From JBFGCA01 sp041567315 (lineage in GTDB: Bacteria; Acidobacteriota; Thermoanaerobaculia; Multivoradales; JAHEKO01): a DNA stretch of 29,655 bases. Both the position numbers and the translations under genes were made by a program. The stretch lies in contig JBFGCA010000057.1 of the NCBI GenBank assembly GCA_041567315.1, forward strand, positions 1 to 29,655, given 5' to 3'. Below, one piece after another: positions 1 to 7,572 of this stretch; the stretch's first letter is position 1, and every line of letters begins with the position of its first letter. Below the pieces are notes generated by a model. It did no database searches. It saw only the letters and a program-made list of their open reading frames with translations, and was not told the origin of the DNA.

Positions 1-135
1 ACCCCGCTCCACTCCCCCACCCTGGCCAACACGTTACGCGGCTGCCAACGCCCCGGCCTCCAGGCGGCCGAGGGGGGCACCGGTCTCGCCACCGACCCTC
101 GACCTTCGTGTTATAGACTGCCGCGCAGCATCCCG
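1..135. other. Leading region with no gene recognised
   Basis: No coding region is convincing here. The reverse-strand open frame that begins at 1592 and ends at 111 is very rich in Arg, Gly, Val and Asp and lies opposite a real gene, so it is a compositional shadow. A weak -10-like TATAGA near 111-117 could serve the downstream riboswitch and gene, but no -35 partner is visible. Confidence 0.5.
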
Positions 136-219
136 AGAAGGGCACACCCGGCGAGAGCCGGGGCCGCAAAGCAACGGGTCCTCGCCTCCGTGGGTGGCGA
201 GTGAGGCCGGAGGTCGAAG
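136..219 (+). ncRNA. Candidate class I cyclic-di-GMP (GEMM) riboswitch
   Basis: The segment follows the GEMM-I layout. A GGGCACAC element (140-147) enters a perfect 6-bp hairpin: CCCGGC at 147-152, GNRA-type loop GAGA at 153-156, GCCGGG at 157-162. The hallmark CGCAAAGC core follows at 165-172, then ACGGGTCC (174-181). A second hairpin has CTCGCC (181-186) pairing with GGCGAG (196-201), followed by a GCCGGAGGTC closing segment (205-214). In the family the G before the C of GGGC contacts ligand and selects c-di-GMP; the cGAMP variants carry A there. Here it is G. The closing P1 helix is weak by eye. Downstream, GGAGaGGCC (270-278) can pair with GGCCCTCC (298-305), covering the end of the ribosome site just before the ATG at 306, so control could be translational. 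No covariance search was possible. Confidence 0.65.
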
Positions 220-305
220 GGCCGCCGAGCTGCCGAAGGGTGCACCGGGCCGCCAGGCGCGGCGCGCCCGGAGAGGCCCAGGTAGCGCTTTAGAGAAGGC
301 CCTCC

Positions 306-1391
306 ATGACCCGAGTTGCCCTCGCCCGTCCCCGGCCGGCGGCGGTGGTTGCCGCTTTGCTGGCCACTGTCCTGCTCCCCTCCGTTGCGGTCGCCGACGA
401 CGTCCTGGCCGGCATCGACCTGTGGACCACCCCGCCGGGCGGAACGACCCACACCGCCCTGGCCCTGCCGCCGGACTTCTTCGATCCGGGGTCGGACCCG
501 TTCTTCGACCGTCCCGTCCTCGGCGGCGTGCCGCTGCCGCCGCTCGGCGGGCCGCCGATCTTCCCGGCCGACACCGTCGTGCGGCGGCTCGACGACGCCA
601 TCCTGCCCGGCCCCGGCAGCGAGGACACCGTCCCGATCGAGATACTGGCCCTGTCGCTGGTCAGCGTGCAGCCGATCACCGTCACCTACGACGGCGGCCA
701 GAACCCCGAGCTGTGGGACGTCGAGGTCTGCCTCTCGGACCAGCCGCAGGCGCTCGGCACCATCACCATCCGCAAGGACTACGACGCCGGGGGCACCTTC
801 GACGCCCAGCTCCCGGTGCGCCCCAAGCTGGTCTTCGTGCGGCAGAACGACCTGCAGGTCCGGGTGCTCGATCCCGGTCCGGCCGGCCAGATCGACTTCG
901 AGGTCCTGGATCAGCGCTGGGTGCACGTCCCGGAGAACCACCTCAACGTCGTCCAGGCCCAACCGGGGGCGATCACCGACGGCAACTGCGACGGGGTGCC
1001 CGACCTGCCCCTGCCCGGCAGCTCCAACTTCGCGGCCGGGGTGTGGTCGCTGGCCGACGAGTGCCTGATCCCGGCGGAGCCCCAGGTCAAGGTGCTGAGC
1101 CCCGAGGAGGCGATGCTGGCCGCCCACGGCGTGGTGATCGCCCAGGACCCGCCGCCCGACGGCGACGGCGATTCGGTGGGCGACGACGCCGACAACTGCC
1201 CGAACGACTTCAATCCGCTGCAGGAGGACTTCGACAACGACACGGTGGGTGACCTCTGCGACAACTGTTTCAACAATTTCAATCCGTGCCAGGAGGACGG
1301 CGACGGGGACGGGCACGGGGACGTCTGCGAGATCTTCGAGGACGGGTTCGAGTCGGGCGATCTCACGGCGTGGTCGGGCACGGTGCCCTGA
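306..1391 (+). CDS. Secreted thrombospondin type 3 repeat protein
   Basis: This is a 361-residue exported protein. The start has GAGAAGG six bases upstream and opens a signal peptide (basic MTRVALARPRP, hydrophobic run, likely cleavage after SVAVA near residue 30). Residues 35-280 have no recognised fold. Residues 283-340 carry Asp-rich thrombospondin type 3 repeats (DGDGDSVGDDADNCPNDFNP, then DNDTVGDLCDNC, then DGDGDGHGDVC), which in this family bind calcium. The last 18 residues, containing DGFESGDLTAWSGTVP, match the tail of the FG-GAP protein at 9912-11390, so both may use the same surface or secretion route. That role is inference. A candidate c-di-GMP riboswitch lies in the leader, which would tie expression to the surface/biofilm signalling state. 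Substrate or partner unknown. Confidence 0.85.
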   Translation: MTRVALARPRPAAVVAALLATVLLPSVAVADDVLAGIDLWTTPPGGTTHTALALPPDFFDPGSDPFFDRPVLGGVPLPPLGGPPIFPADTVVRRLDDAILPGPGSEDTVPIEILALSLVSVQPITVTYDGGQNPELWDVEVCLSDQPQALGTITIRKDYDAGGTFDAQLPVRPKLVFVRQNDLQVRVLDPGPAGQIDFEVLDQRWVHVPENHLNVVQAQPGAITDGNCDGVPDLPLPGSSNFAAGVWSLADECLIPAEPQVKVLSPEEAMLAAHGVVIAQDPPPDGDGDSVGDDADNCPNDFNPLQEDFDNDTVGDLCDNCFNNFNPCQEDGDGDGHGDVCEIFEDGFESGDLTAWSGTVP

Positions 1392-1512
1392 GCGGTCGGG
1401 AGGCGCCACCCGCGGCGGTCGGGCTCGCGCATGTGACGGGGTGCACTGTGCGGCGACGGTGCTGCGCGTAGCATCGGCGGCCGGGGCCCCGAGGGGCGGT
1501 CCCGGGGGTAGC

Positions 1513-3033
1513 ATGAGCGTCGCCGTGACCCAGAGCGCCAGGATCGGGCGATTCGAGATCCTGGAGACGATCAGCGAAAACCCGTTCGCCATCGTCTACC
1601 GGGGGCGCGACGGCTCGACCGGCGAGGAGGTCGCGGTCAAGCTGTGCATCGCCGGCGACGACGCCATCCGCCGGCGGTTTCTGGCCGCGGCCGAGACGGC
1701 GGCGGCTCTCCACCATCCCAACATCGCGCGGCTGCTGGGCTTCGGGTCGGCCGACTCGAAGCCCTACCTGGTCCGCGAGTATCTGACCGGCCCCAGTCTC
1801 AGCCGGCTGCTGCGAAGCGAGCCTCCGGTCGACGACATCCTCAAGCTCTTCTACCTGGTCCAGGTGGCCGGCGCGGTCCGGTACGCCCACCAGCAGGGGG
1901 TGCTGCACCGCGACCTGCGGCCCGGAGTGGTGGGTCTGATGGCCGACGAGCAGGTCAAGGTGGTCGACTTCGGGACCTCGTGGCTGCGCGGCGCGGCGGT
2001 CCGCCTGGCCGGCGACGGCGCCGCCGCCGAGGTCGTGGGCTATCCGGCGCCCGAGCAGATCGTCGGCCTCGAGGCCGACGTGCGCGGCGACGTCTTCGGC
2101 TTCGGCGCCCTGGCCTACGAGCTGCTGACCGCTCGCAGCCCCTTCCCGGGGAACACCGTCGGCGAGCTGCTGGATTCGATCGTCGCCGGCGGCGTCACCC
2201 CGATCGAAGACCTGTGGCCCGACTGCCCTCCCGAGCTGTCGGTGATCGTCGGCCGCTGTCTGCACCGCGACCCGCTGCGCCGCTACCCGTCCTTCGACGC
2301 CCTGGTGGCCGATCTGTCGGCCGTCGTTCCGGTGCCGGGCGTCAGCGACCGCGACCCCTGGGCCGAGGAGGTCGGGTCGGGGCTGGAGCTGGACACCGTC
2401 TATCTGCTCGATCCGCCGCGCGCCGAGGGCACCGCGCCGGCCGTCGTCGAGGCACCCGTCGCCGAGCAGACCGGCGGAACCGGGCGCTGGGCGGCGCTGG
2501 CGGCGATCGCCCGGCGGCTGGCCGACAGGTTCGGCCCGGCGGCGGTCCGGCTCGGCCGTCGGCTGATCGCCGGCTGGCGTGAACTGGACGCCCGCTGGCC
2601 GGTTGCCGCGCGGGTCGTGCTGCCGGCCGGCGCCGCGCTGGCGCTGCTGCTGCTGGCGGTCTGGGCGTTCTCGCCGCGAGCGACCCCGGGTCCGGACCCC
2701 GTCGCGGCAACCGCGACGGTCCCGGCTGCCGCTACGGTCCCCACGGCCCCGTCTCAGGCCGCCACGCTGATCGTCGACGCCGCGCCATGGGGCGAGCTCG
2801 TCGGGCTGGCCGACGCCAGCGGCGCCACCCTCCAGCTGCCGGCCAACCGCTTCACGCCGCTGCGGCTGACCCTGCCGGCCGGCGAGTACCGGCTCGAGCT
2901 CCTCCACCCGGGCGTCGAGGAACCACAGCCTTGCAGGGTACGCGTACCGGCGGTGGGAAGCGCCCGTTGCCGGGTGGAGTTCCCTCCGTCGCGGGTGACC
3001 GACTACTTCAAGGAGGCCGGCTGGTGGCGCTAG
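1513..3033 (+). CDS. Membrane kinase-like protein (probable pseudokinase) with PEGA domain
   Basis: This 506-residue protein has a cytoplasmic Hanks-type kinase fold (about 13-272), a transmembrane helix (about 367-387), an Ala/Pro/Thr linker and a C-terminal PEGA-like domain (about 417-490) expected outside the membrane. Retained: the ATP-binding Lys (VAVK, K43), helix-C Glu (E61), HRD (132-134), DFG (152-154) and the PAPE segment (178-181). Altered: the glycine-rich loop reads ISENPFAIVYRG with all three glycines missing (S21, N23, A26), and the catalytic loop reads HRDLRPGVV, with Arg for the usual Lys and Val for the metal-binding Asn. This suggests weak or absent phosphotransfer and a scaffold or sensor role. 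The ATG at 1513 is chosen because the kinase fold begins just after it; upstream in-frame sequence is low-complexity. It overlaps the next gene by 10 bases. Confidence 0.88.
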   Translation: MSVAVTQSARIGRFEILETISENPFAIVYRGRDGSTGEEVAVKLCIAGDDAIRRRFLAAAETAAALHHPNIARLLGFGSADSKPYLVREYLTGPSLSRLLRSEPPVDDILKLFYLVQVAGAVRYAHQQGVLHRDLRPGVVGLMADEQVKVVDFGTSWLRGAAVRLAGDGAAAEVVGYPAPEQIVGLEADVRGDVFGFGALAYELLTARSPFPGNTVGELLDSIVAGGVTPIEDLWPDCPPELSVIVGRCLHRDPLRRYPSFDALVADLSAVVPVPGVSDRDPWAEEVGSGLELDTVYLLDPPRAEGTAPAVVEAPVAEQTGGTGRWAALAAIARRLADRFGPAAVRLGRRLIAGWRELDARWPVAARVVLPAGAALALLLLAVWAFSPRATPGPDPVAATATVPAAATVPTAPSQAATLIVDAAPWGELVGLADASGATLQLPANRFTPLRLTLPAGEYRLELLHPGVEEPQPCRVRVPAVGSARCRVEFPPSRVTDYFKEAGWWR

Positions 3034-4358
3034 TAGCAGAGGGCTCCGGCCTGCCGCCGGACCGGCCGGCGGGCTTCCAGCACGGGCTGCCGGGACGCCG
3101 CGGTCGGGGTCGGATCTCGCGGCTGCTGGTGGCCGGCGCCGCGCTGCTGGCCGCCGGGGCCGCCAGCGAGTTCCTGGCCGCCTACCGCCAGGGGCTGGAG
3201 GCCGCCGAGCGGGCGGCGTGGCGGGAGGCGGCGGTCTCGATGCGGCAGGCCATCGCCGAGCGGCCGCAGGAGAAGGCGCGGCTCGCCCACGGCTTCTATT
3301 TCCGCCGCTACCTGCCCCACTACCAGCTCGGCCGGGCGCTCTACGAGATGGGCGACTGCGAGGCGGCGCTGGCCGCCTGGGCCGAGTCGGCCGCCCAGGG
3401 CGTGGTCGAGCGCTTCGCCGACGAGCTGGCCTTCCTCGAGCGCGGCTCCGAGCGCTGCCGGCAGCGGCTGGCGGCCCGCCGGGCCGCGCTCCACAGGCTG
3501 GCCGCGGCGCTGGACGAGGCGGGCGCGGCCGCCGCGGAGGCGCGGCGGCTGCGCGAGGAGCTGCGGACGATGCGCAGCCCCGGCGAGGTGGCGCTCAGAG
3601 AGCGGCTGTGGGAGGCCGAGCGTCTGCTCGACGAGGCCCGGGCGCGGCGCGAGGCGGTGGCCGAAAGCCGCGACCCGGCGGCGCTCGAGGCCGCCGCCAC
3701 GCTGGCCGAGAGCGCCGCCCGCGGGCTGGCCGCCGTGGCCGCCGAGGGCCGCCGGCTGCAGGTGGGGGTGCGCGAACGCCAGGAGGACCTTCTGGGCAGC
3801 GTCGAGACACTGGCCGCCGAGGCCGACGAGCTGCTGGCGGCCGGCGAATACCTGCGACCCTACCCCGCCGGTCTGCGCCGCCACCGCGACAAGCTGGCGG
3901 CGCTGGCGGCCGCCGCCCGCGCCGCGGGCGCCGGTGCGGCCGGCAGCGGCGCCGCCAGGAGGGTCGCCCCGCCCCGTCTCGAGGAGCTGCGCGCCAACCT
4001 CGAGGAGGGTATCCGGAGCGTCCGCTGGGCGCAGGCGGGGCCGCCTCGCGCCCTCACGGCGGCCGCCGAGGCCCTGTTCGCAGGCGACTACGAGAAGGTG
4101 ATCGAGCTCCTCGACGAGGCCCGGCTGGGCACCAAGAGCACACCCCACGCCGAGCTGCTGCGCGCGGCCGCCCTGTTCGCCCTCCACGAGACCGCCGACA
4201 CCGAGCGGCCCGAGCTGCTGGCCGCCGCCGAGGAGGCGGTGCGCGCCTGCCGCGCGGGCGACCCGGACCGCCGGCCGCTCGACGGCTGGTTCTCGCCACG
4301 CTTCATCGCCTTCTTCACGGGCGTCGAGCCCGCGCCGCCGGCCGGCGCCGCCTCCTGA
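3024..4358 (+). CDS. Membrane-anchored TPR-like, helical protein of unknown function
   Basis: This is 444 residues from the GTG at 3024, which has AAGGAGG seven bases upstream and lies inside the end of the kinase-like gene, so the two are translationally coupled. A longer upstream reading frame exists but is antisense-like low-complexity sequence within the kinase gene. Residues about 31-48 are a hydrophobic anchor or signal. Residues 52-135 look like TPR units (FLAAYRQGLEAAERAAWREA, then YLPHYQLGRALYEMGDCEAA). Residues 145-275 are Ala/Glu/Arg-rich and probably form a long coiled coil, followed by a further helical region (about 345-440). No enzymatic motif is seen. Coupling to the kinase-like protein suggests the pair acts together at the membrane. 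Confidence 0.8.
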   Translation: MALVAEGSGLPPDRPAGFQHGLPGRRGRGRISRLLVAGAALLAAGAASEFLAAYRQGLEAAERAAWREAAVSMRQAIAERPQEKARLAHGFYFRRYLPHYQLGRALYEMGDCEAALAAWAESAAQGVVERFADELAFLERGSERCRQRLAARRAALHRLAAALDEAGAAAAEARRLREELRTMRSPGEVALRERLWEAERLLDEARARREAVAESRDPAALEAAATLAESAARGLAAVAAEGRRLQVGVRERQEDLLGSVETLAAEADELLAAGEYLRPYPAGLRRHRDKLAALAAAARAAGAGAAGSGAARRVAPPRLEELRANLEEGIRSVRWAQAGPPRALTAAAEALFAGDYEKVIELLDEARLGTKSTPHAELLRAAALFALHETADTERPELLAAAEEAVRACRAGDPDRRPLDGWFSPRFIAFFTGVEPAPPAGAAS

Positions 4359-4522
4359 CGCCCGGCCCGCCTGCAGGCCCGGAGTGCGGAACACGGTCAA
4401 TCCGTGCCACCGGCGGCTCCGTATCCCCTGCGACGGTCGACAATCGCCCGCCTCCGGCTGGGGTACACTCTCCGCCTGCGAAGCGGAACCACCGATTCGG
4501 ATCACATGCGAAGGGGGTCAAG

Positions 4523-4885
4523 ATGATGAAGAAGGCAATGCTGGGGCTCGCGGTACTCGGAATGCTGGGCGCTGGATTCGCGGTCGCCGACATGCACGAA
4601 GGGAGCTGGACCGGCGAGGTGATGGACCTGGCCTGCTACGTGGCGCAGGGGGCCAAGGGGCCCGACCACGCCGGCTGCGCCAAGACCTGCGTCAAGAACG
4701 GCCAGCCGATGGGTCTGCTGACCGACGACGGCACCCTGGTGCTGCTGGCCGCCGATCACAAGGACGGCGCGCCGTACGAGGCGCTCAAGGACCTGGCCGG
4801 CTCCAAGGCCCAGGTGATGGGCTCCCTCGCCGAGAAGGACGGCATGAAGGTCGTCACGGTCACCGGCTCCAAGGCGGCCTCCTAG
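4523..4885 (+). CDS. Small exported Cys/His protein, possible metal-binding
   Basis: This 120-residue protein has a clear signal peptide (MMKKAMLGLAVLGMLG, cleavage near ADM at 22-24). The ribosome site AAGGGGG (4511-4517) serves either of two adjacent ATG codons (4523 or 4526). The mature part has a Cys at 38 and a cluster H49, C52, C56 (pattern HAGCAKTC), then PMGLLTDDGTLVLL. I recall similar uncharacterised exported proteins with a conserved CY...H..C...C pattern, but cannot name a curated family. The Cys/His spacing suggests binding of a metal or heme-like cofactor. It lies directly before a diheme cytochrome c, so a periplasmic redox or metal role is plausible. A TACACT -10-like box lies at 4464-4469, without a well-spaced -35. 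Confidence 0.75.
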   Translation: MMKKAMLGLAVLGMLGAGFAVADMHEGSWTGEVMDLACYVAQGAKGPDHAGCAKTCVKNGQPMGLLTDDGTLVLLAADHKDGAPYEALKDLAGSKAQVMGSLAEKDGMKVVTVTGSKAAS

Positions 4886-4903
4886 CCGCGGCTCGGCGGT
4901 TCG

Positions 4904-5722
4904 TTGGCGCGCGCCCTCCGGCGTCTGGCTGCCCTGGTGCTGGCCGGGGCCGCGGTGGGCGCCGTCCTCGGCCCGGCCCGGCGGGCCCTGCTGTGGCGCT
5001 GGGAGCTCAACCCCGTGCTTCGCGGCCGGCTGGTCGCCGAGCGCCAGGGGTGTCTGGACTGCCACCGTGGCGAGGCCGGCCGTGAGATCCCCAACCCCGG
5101 CAGCCGCTGGGGCACGGTGCCCCGGTTCCAGGGCGGCAACGCGATGATGTACGCCACCAGCCGCGCCGAGCTCGAGGAGTTCATCCGTTTCGGGGCGCCC
5201 CGCGCCTGGCTCGACAACCCCGCGGCCGCCGCCAGGCTGGACGCCCAGCGGGTGCGGATGCCGGCCTACGGCGAGCGGCTGGGCGCCGCGGAGATCGCCG
5301 ACCTGGTCGCCTGGGTGGCGGCCGTCGAGGGCGTCGAGCCGGCCGGTGGCGGACCGGCGGTGGCGGGCCGGGCGCTGGCCCGCGAGCAGGGCTGTCTGGC
5401 CTGCCACGGCATCGAGGGCTCGGGCGGACTGCCCAACCCCGGGTCGCTGGGCGGCTTCGTGCCGGGCTTCCTGGGCCGCAACTTCACCGACCTGGTGCGC
5501 GACCGCGCCGAGTTCGACGAATGGGTGCGCGACGGCACCAGCTCGCGGCTGGCGGGCAACCCGCTGGTCGCCTGGTTCTGGCGGCGCCAGGCGCTCGCGA
5601 TGCCGGCCTATGGCGAGGCGCTGGACGAGGAGCAGCTCGATGCCCTGTGGGGCTGGATCGGGGCGCTGCGCGCCGAGCCGGGCGGCGCCGCGGGCACCGT
5701 GCGGGGCGGAGGCTCCGGGTGA
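4904..5722 (+). CDS. Diheme c-type cytochrome
   Basis: This 272-residue protein consists of two tandem class I cytochrome c units. Heme attachment sites are CLDCH (50-54) and CLACH (164-168); the likely axial methionines lie in two MPAYG motifs (M119, M233). The units are clear duplicates: IPNPGSRWGTVPRFQGGN in the first corresponds to LPNPGSLGGFVPGFLGRN in the second. An N-terminal hydrophobic stretch (about 8-23) is a signal or membrane anchor. The start is the TTG at 4904, the first possible start after the in-frame stop of the preceding gene; its ribosome site is poor, so the exact start is uncertain. The protein should carry electrons on the periplasmic side; partner unknown. Its stop overlaps the next start by four bases. 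Confidence 0.85.
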   Translation: MARALRRLAALVLAGAAVGAVLGPARRALLWRWELNPVLRGRLVAERQGCLDCHRGEAGREIPNPGSRWGTVPRFQGGNAMMYATSRAELEEFIRFGAPRAWLDNPAAAARLDAQRVRMPAYGERLGAAEIADLVAWVAAVEGVEPAGGGPAVAGRALAREQGCLACHGIEGSGGLPNPGSLGGFVPGFLGRNFTDLVRDRAEFDEWVRDGTSSRLAGNPLVAWFWRRQALAMPAYGEALDEEQLDALWGWIGALRAEPGGAAGTVRGGGSG

Positions 5723-6132
5723 GCCCCGAGCGCGCCGAGCGTCTGCTCGCCTTGCTGCTCTACCTGCTGGGCGGTCTCGCCGCCCTGGCGGTGGTGCCGG
5801 TGGTGATGCCGACCGCCTGGATGGAGTCGACGAGCCTCTGGCTCGGGGTCGACCCGCTGCCCCGTACCCCGCTCACCCAGTACCTGACGCGCTCGCTGTC
5901 GCTGATCTACGCCTTTCTCGGCGTGCTGGTCATCTGGCTGGCCCGCCGGGTGCGCCGCTACCGCGACCTGCTGGTCTTCATCGGCTGGCTGACGGTGCTG
6001 CTGGGCGCCGCCCTCGCAGTACTCGACTTCTCGATCGGCATGCCCCGCGCCTGGTCCTGGGGCGAGGGGCCGCCGACGGTGCTCTGCGGCCTGGCGATGG
6101 TCTGGCTGGCGCGGCGCGTGCGACCGCTCTAG
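5719..6132 (+). CDS. Small integral membrane protein of unknown function
   Basis: This is 137 residues from the GTG at 5719, which shares GTGA with the stop of the cytochrome gene and has GGCGGAGG six bases upstream. Hydrophobic segments near residues 8-30, 54-73, 81-101 and 114-131 predict four membrane helices, with a loop containing a Trp-rich segment (WLGVDPLPRTPLTQYL). No cofactor-binding His pair or other motif names a family. Tight coupling to the diheme cytochrome suggests a membrane partner or anchor for it; that is inference from position. Confidence 0.7.
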   Translation: MSPERAERLLALLLYLLGGLAALAVVPVVMPTAWMESTSLWLGVDPLPRTPLTQYLTRSLSLIYAFLGVLVIWLARRVRRYRDLLVFIGWLTVLLGAALAVLDFSIGMPRAWSWGEGPPTVLCGLAMVWLARRVRPL

Positions 6133-6133
6133 C

Positions 6134-6406
6134 TCACTCCTCCTCGGAGCGCCCACGGTCCGGGCTGTCTCGCTCCGGCCGCGGCTCGTAGGCCCCGATG
6201 TAGACCACCTCGACCGGCTGGCCCTCGCAGCTCTCGGGCACCTCCTCGCCGGCCAGGTCGACCTCGGGGTCGACGTTGAGCCGCAGGGTCAGCCCGCCGG
6301 CGCCGGGCGCGATGCCGGCGCCCCGGAACCACGGCCGGTCGCCGTACTTGGCGAGCAGGGCGCGCTTGGCGCGCCGCAGCCGCTCGAGATCCTCTTCGTT
6401 GGTCAC
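6134..6406 (-). CDS. Small protein resembling the N-terminal domain of the adjacent protease
   Basis: This is 90 residues, starting at a GTG (6406) with TGGAGG just upstream, 24 bases after the protease stop and on the same strand, so probably co-transcribed. Residues 31-76 run from GIAPGAGGLTLRLNVD to GQPVEVVYIGAYEPR. The protease N-terminal region (57-105) runs from GVAPWKGKEYKLAVRVF to KGEVEVVTGIRYEPR. The shared pattern is G-[IV]-AP, an alternating hydrophobic strand, then G-x-V-E-V-V and YEPR. This suggests a free-standing copy of the domain, possibly a regulator or chaperone of the protease; the function is inference. The C-terminus is a short charged tail. There is no signal peptide. 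Confidence 0.7.
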   Translation of the reverse strand: MTNEEDLERLRRAKRALLAKYGDRPWFRGAGIAPGAGGLTLRLNVDPEVDLAGEEVPESCEGQPVEVVYIGAYEPRPERDSPDRGRSEEE

Positions 6407-6430
6407 GAAGCCTCCACTCCGAGGGCCTCC

Positions 6431-7435
6431 CTACTGCACGAGGGTGACGCCCATGGCGTTGAGCACGTCCGGCATGAAGTGGGCCAGCGTGCGGTCGATC
6501 CCCTGGTTGTCCTCGCCGCCGCCGTAGAGCAGCGCGTACGGTTGCAGCGTATCGCGGTCGATGATGAACGAGCCGCTGTCGCCGGGCTGGCTGAACGGGG
6601 TCTGCGGCGGGTCGCCGATCACCTCGATCTGATCGTCGAAGGTGACCACCGCCGGCGGGTCGCCCGGCTGGCTGTAGTCGATGGCCACGCCGTCCAGCTC
6701 GAAGGCGCTCACCGTGCCGATCGTGGTGGCGGTGGTGCGGCCGCGCTTGGTCACCCGGCTGACCGCGAAGCGGTTGGGCGACGGCGTGTTCTGGATGGTG
6801 CCGATGCCGGTGTAGGCGAAAGGCCGGAAGAACTGGACCTCGTCGCTGAAGGTCGCCAGCGCGACGTCGAATCCGCTGCGGTCGACGCGGCTGAGCTGGA
6901 ACCAGCGGTCGAGCAGCCCGATCACCCGGAACTGGCCGGGGCCCGGGATGTCGGCCGGCCCCGGCTGCAGGATGGGGTCGCCGGCGAAGGCGAAGTTGCT
7001 GTTGGCCAGCACGTGGTTGTTGCTCATGATGTAGAAGTTGTCGGCGTCCTCGACGAAACCGCCCAGGGTGCCGGCGGTGATCTGGAAGTGCCCGCAGGAG
7101 CCGCCGGCGCTCACCGTGATCCGCGGCTCGTAGCGGATGCCGGTGACCACTTCCACTTCGCCCTTGAGCTTCTTCAAGTCCTTGAGGATGGGCCGCGCGT
7201 TGCGGGTCTGCCCGCGAAAGACGCGGACCGCCAGCTTGTACTCCTTGCCTTTCCACGGCGCCACCCCGACGGCGGCGACCGGCACCGGCTCCTCGGTCTG
7301 GACCTTCTTGGCCCTGGCCGAGAGCCCTTTGGCCTTCTGCAGGTTGAAGGTGCGCCGCCCGAAGGTACCGGTGGGCGCGGCGTAGGCCTTGCTGAGCACC
7401 TGCTGCTTGAGTTCCCGGCAAGATGAGAGCTTCAT
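6431..7435 (-). CDS. Trypsin-fold (chymotrypsin-like) serine protease without signal peptide
   Basis: This is a 334-residue protein. The start ATG has AAGGAGG eight bases upstream; the longer open frame upstream is not used. Catalytic motifs appear in the order of the chymotrypsin fold: His in SNNHVLAN (H141), Asp in GFDVALATF (D190) and Ser in QPGDSGSF (S287). C-terminal lines such as GGGEDNQGIDRTLAHFMPDVL resemble the uncharacterised bacterial relatives of trypsin-like proteins. Residues 1-50 are basic and lack a hydrophobic signal, so the enzyme is probably cytoplasmic or exported by another route. Residues 57-105 form a small beta-rich domain also found in the downstream 90-residue protein. 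Substrate unknown. A 16-base perfect inverted repeat (7453-7468) lies just upstream of its ribosome site. Confidence 0.85.
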   Translation of the reverse strand: MKLSSCRELKQQVLSKAYAAPTGTFGRRTFNLQKAKGLSARAKKVQTEEPVPVAAVGVAPWKGKEYKLAVRVFRGQTRNARPILKDLKKLKGEVEVVTGIRYEPRITVSAGGSCGHFQITAGTLGGFVEDADNFYIMSNNHVLANSNFAFAGDPILQPGPADIPGPGQFRVIGLLDRWFQLSRVDRSGFDVALATFSDEVQFFRPFAYTGIGTIQNTPSPNRFAVSRVTKRGRTTATTIGTVSAFELDGVAIDYSQPGDPPAVVTFDDQIEVIGDPPQTPFSQPGDSGSFIIDRDTLQPYALLYGGGEDNQGIDRTLAHFMPDVLNAMGVTLVQ

Positions 7436-7572
7436 ACCTCGGTCCTCCTTCCGAGCCGGTTCCGGCTCCACGGATATCGCTTCATCTGCATTGGGCGTCG
7501 GCGGTGCCGATTCGTTACTGGCGCTCCCCGTCCGCCACGCCGGGCGGCCGGGCTCCTCCTCCGGCTGCCGGC
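7436..7572. other. Upstream region of the protease with an inverted repeat
   Basis: No gene is visible here. The segment holds the protease ribosome site and, at 7453-7468, the perfect inverted repeat GAGCCGG-TT-CCGGCTC, which could be an operator or an mRNA hairpin near the start. No convincing -35/-10 pair was found on the minus strand. The boundary with the transporter remnant that follows is near 7573. Confidence 0.35.

Noticed and set aside
111..1592. A 493-residue reverse-strand open frame
   Set aside because: Low-complexity Val/Asp/Arg/Gly composition with no domain, lying opposite the signal-peptide and TSP3 gene and the riboswitch; a codon-bias shadow.
4356..4393. GC-rich palindrome after the TPR-like gene as terminator
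   Set aside because: GCCTGCAGGC is a loopless palindrome and there is no U-run; it cannot be distinguished from GC-rich background.
4437..4469. TCGACA / TACACT promoter pair before the small exported protein
   Set aside because: The spacer would be 21 bases, too long for a sigma-70 promoter; only the -10-like box is retained as a note.
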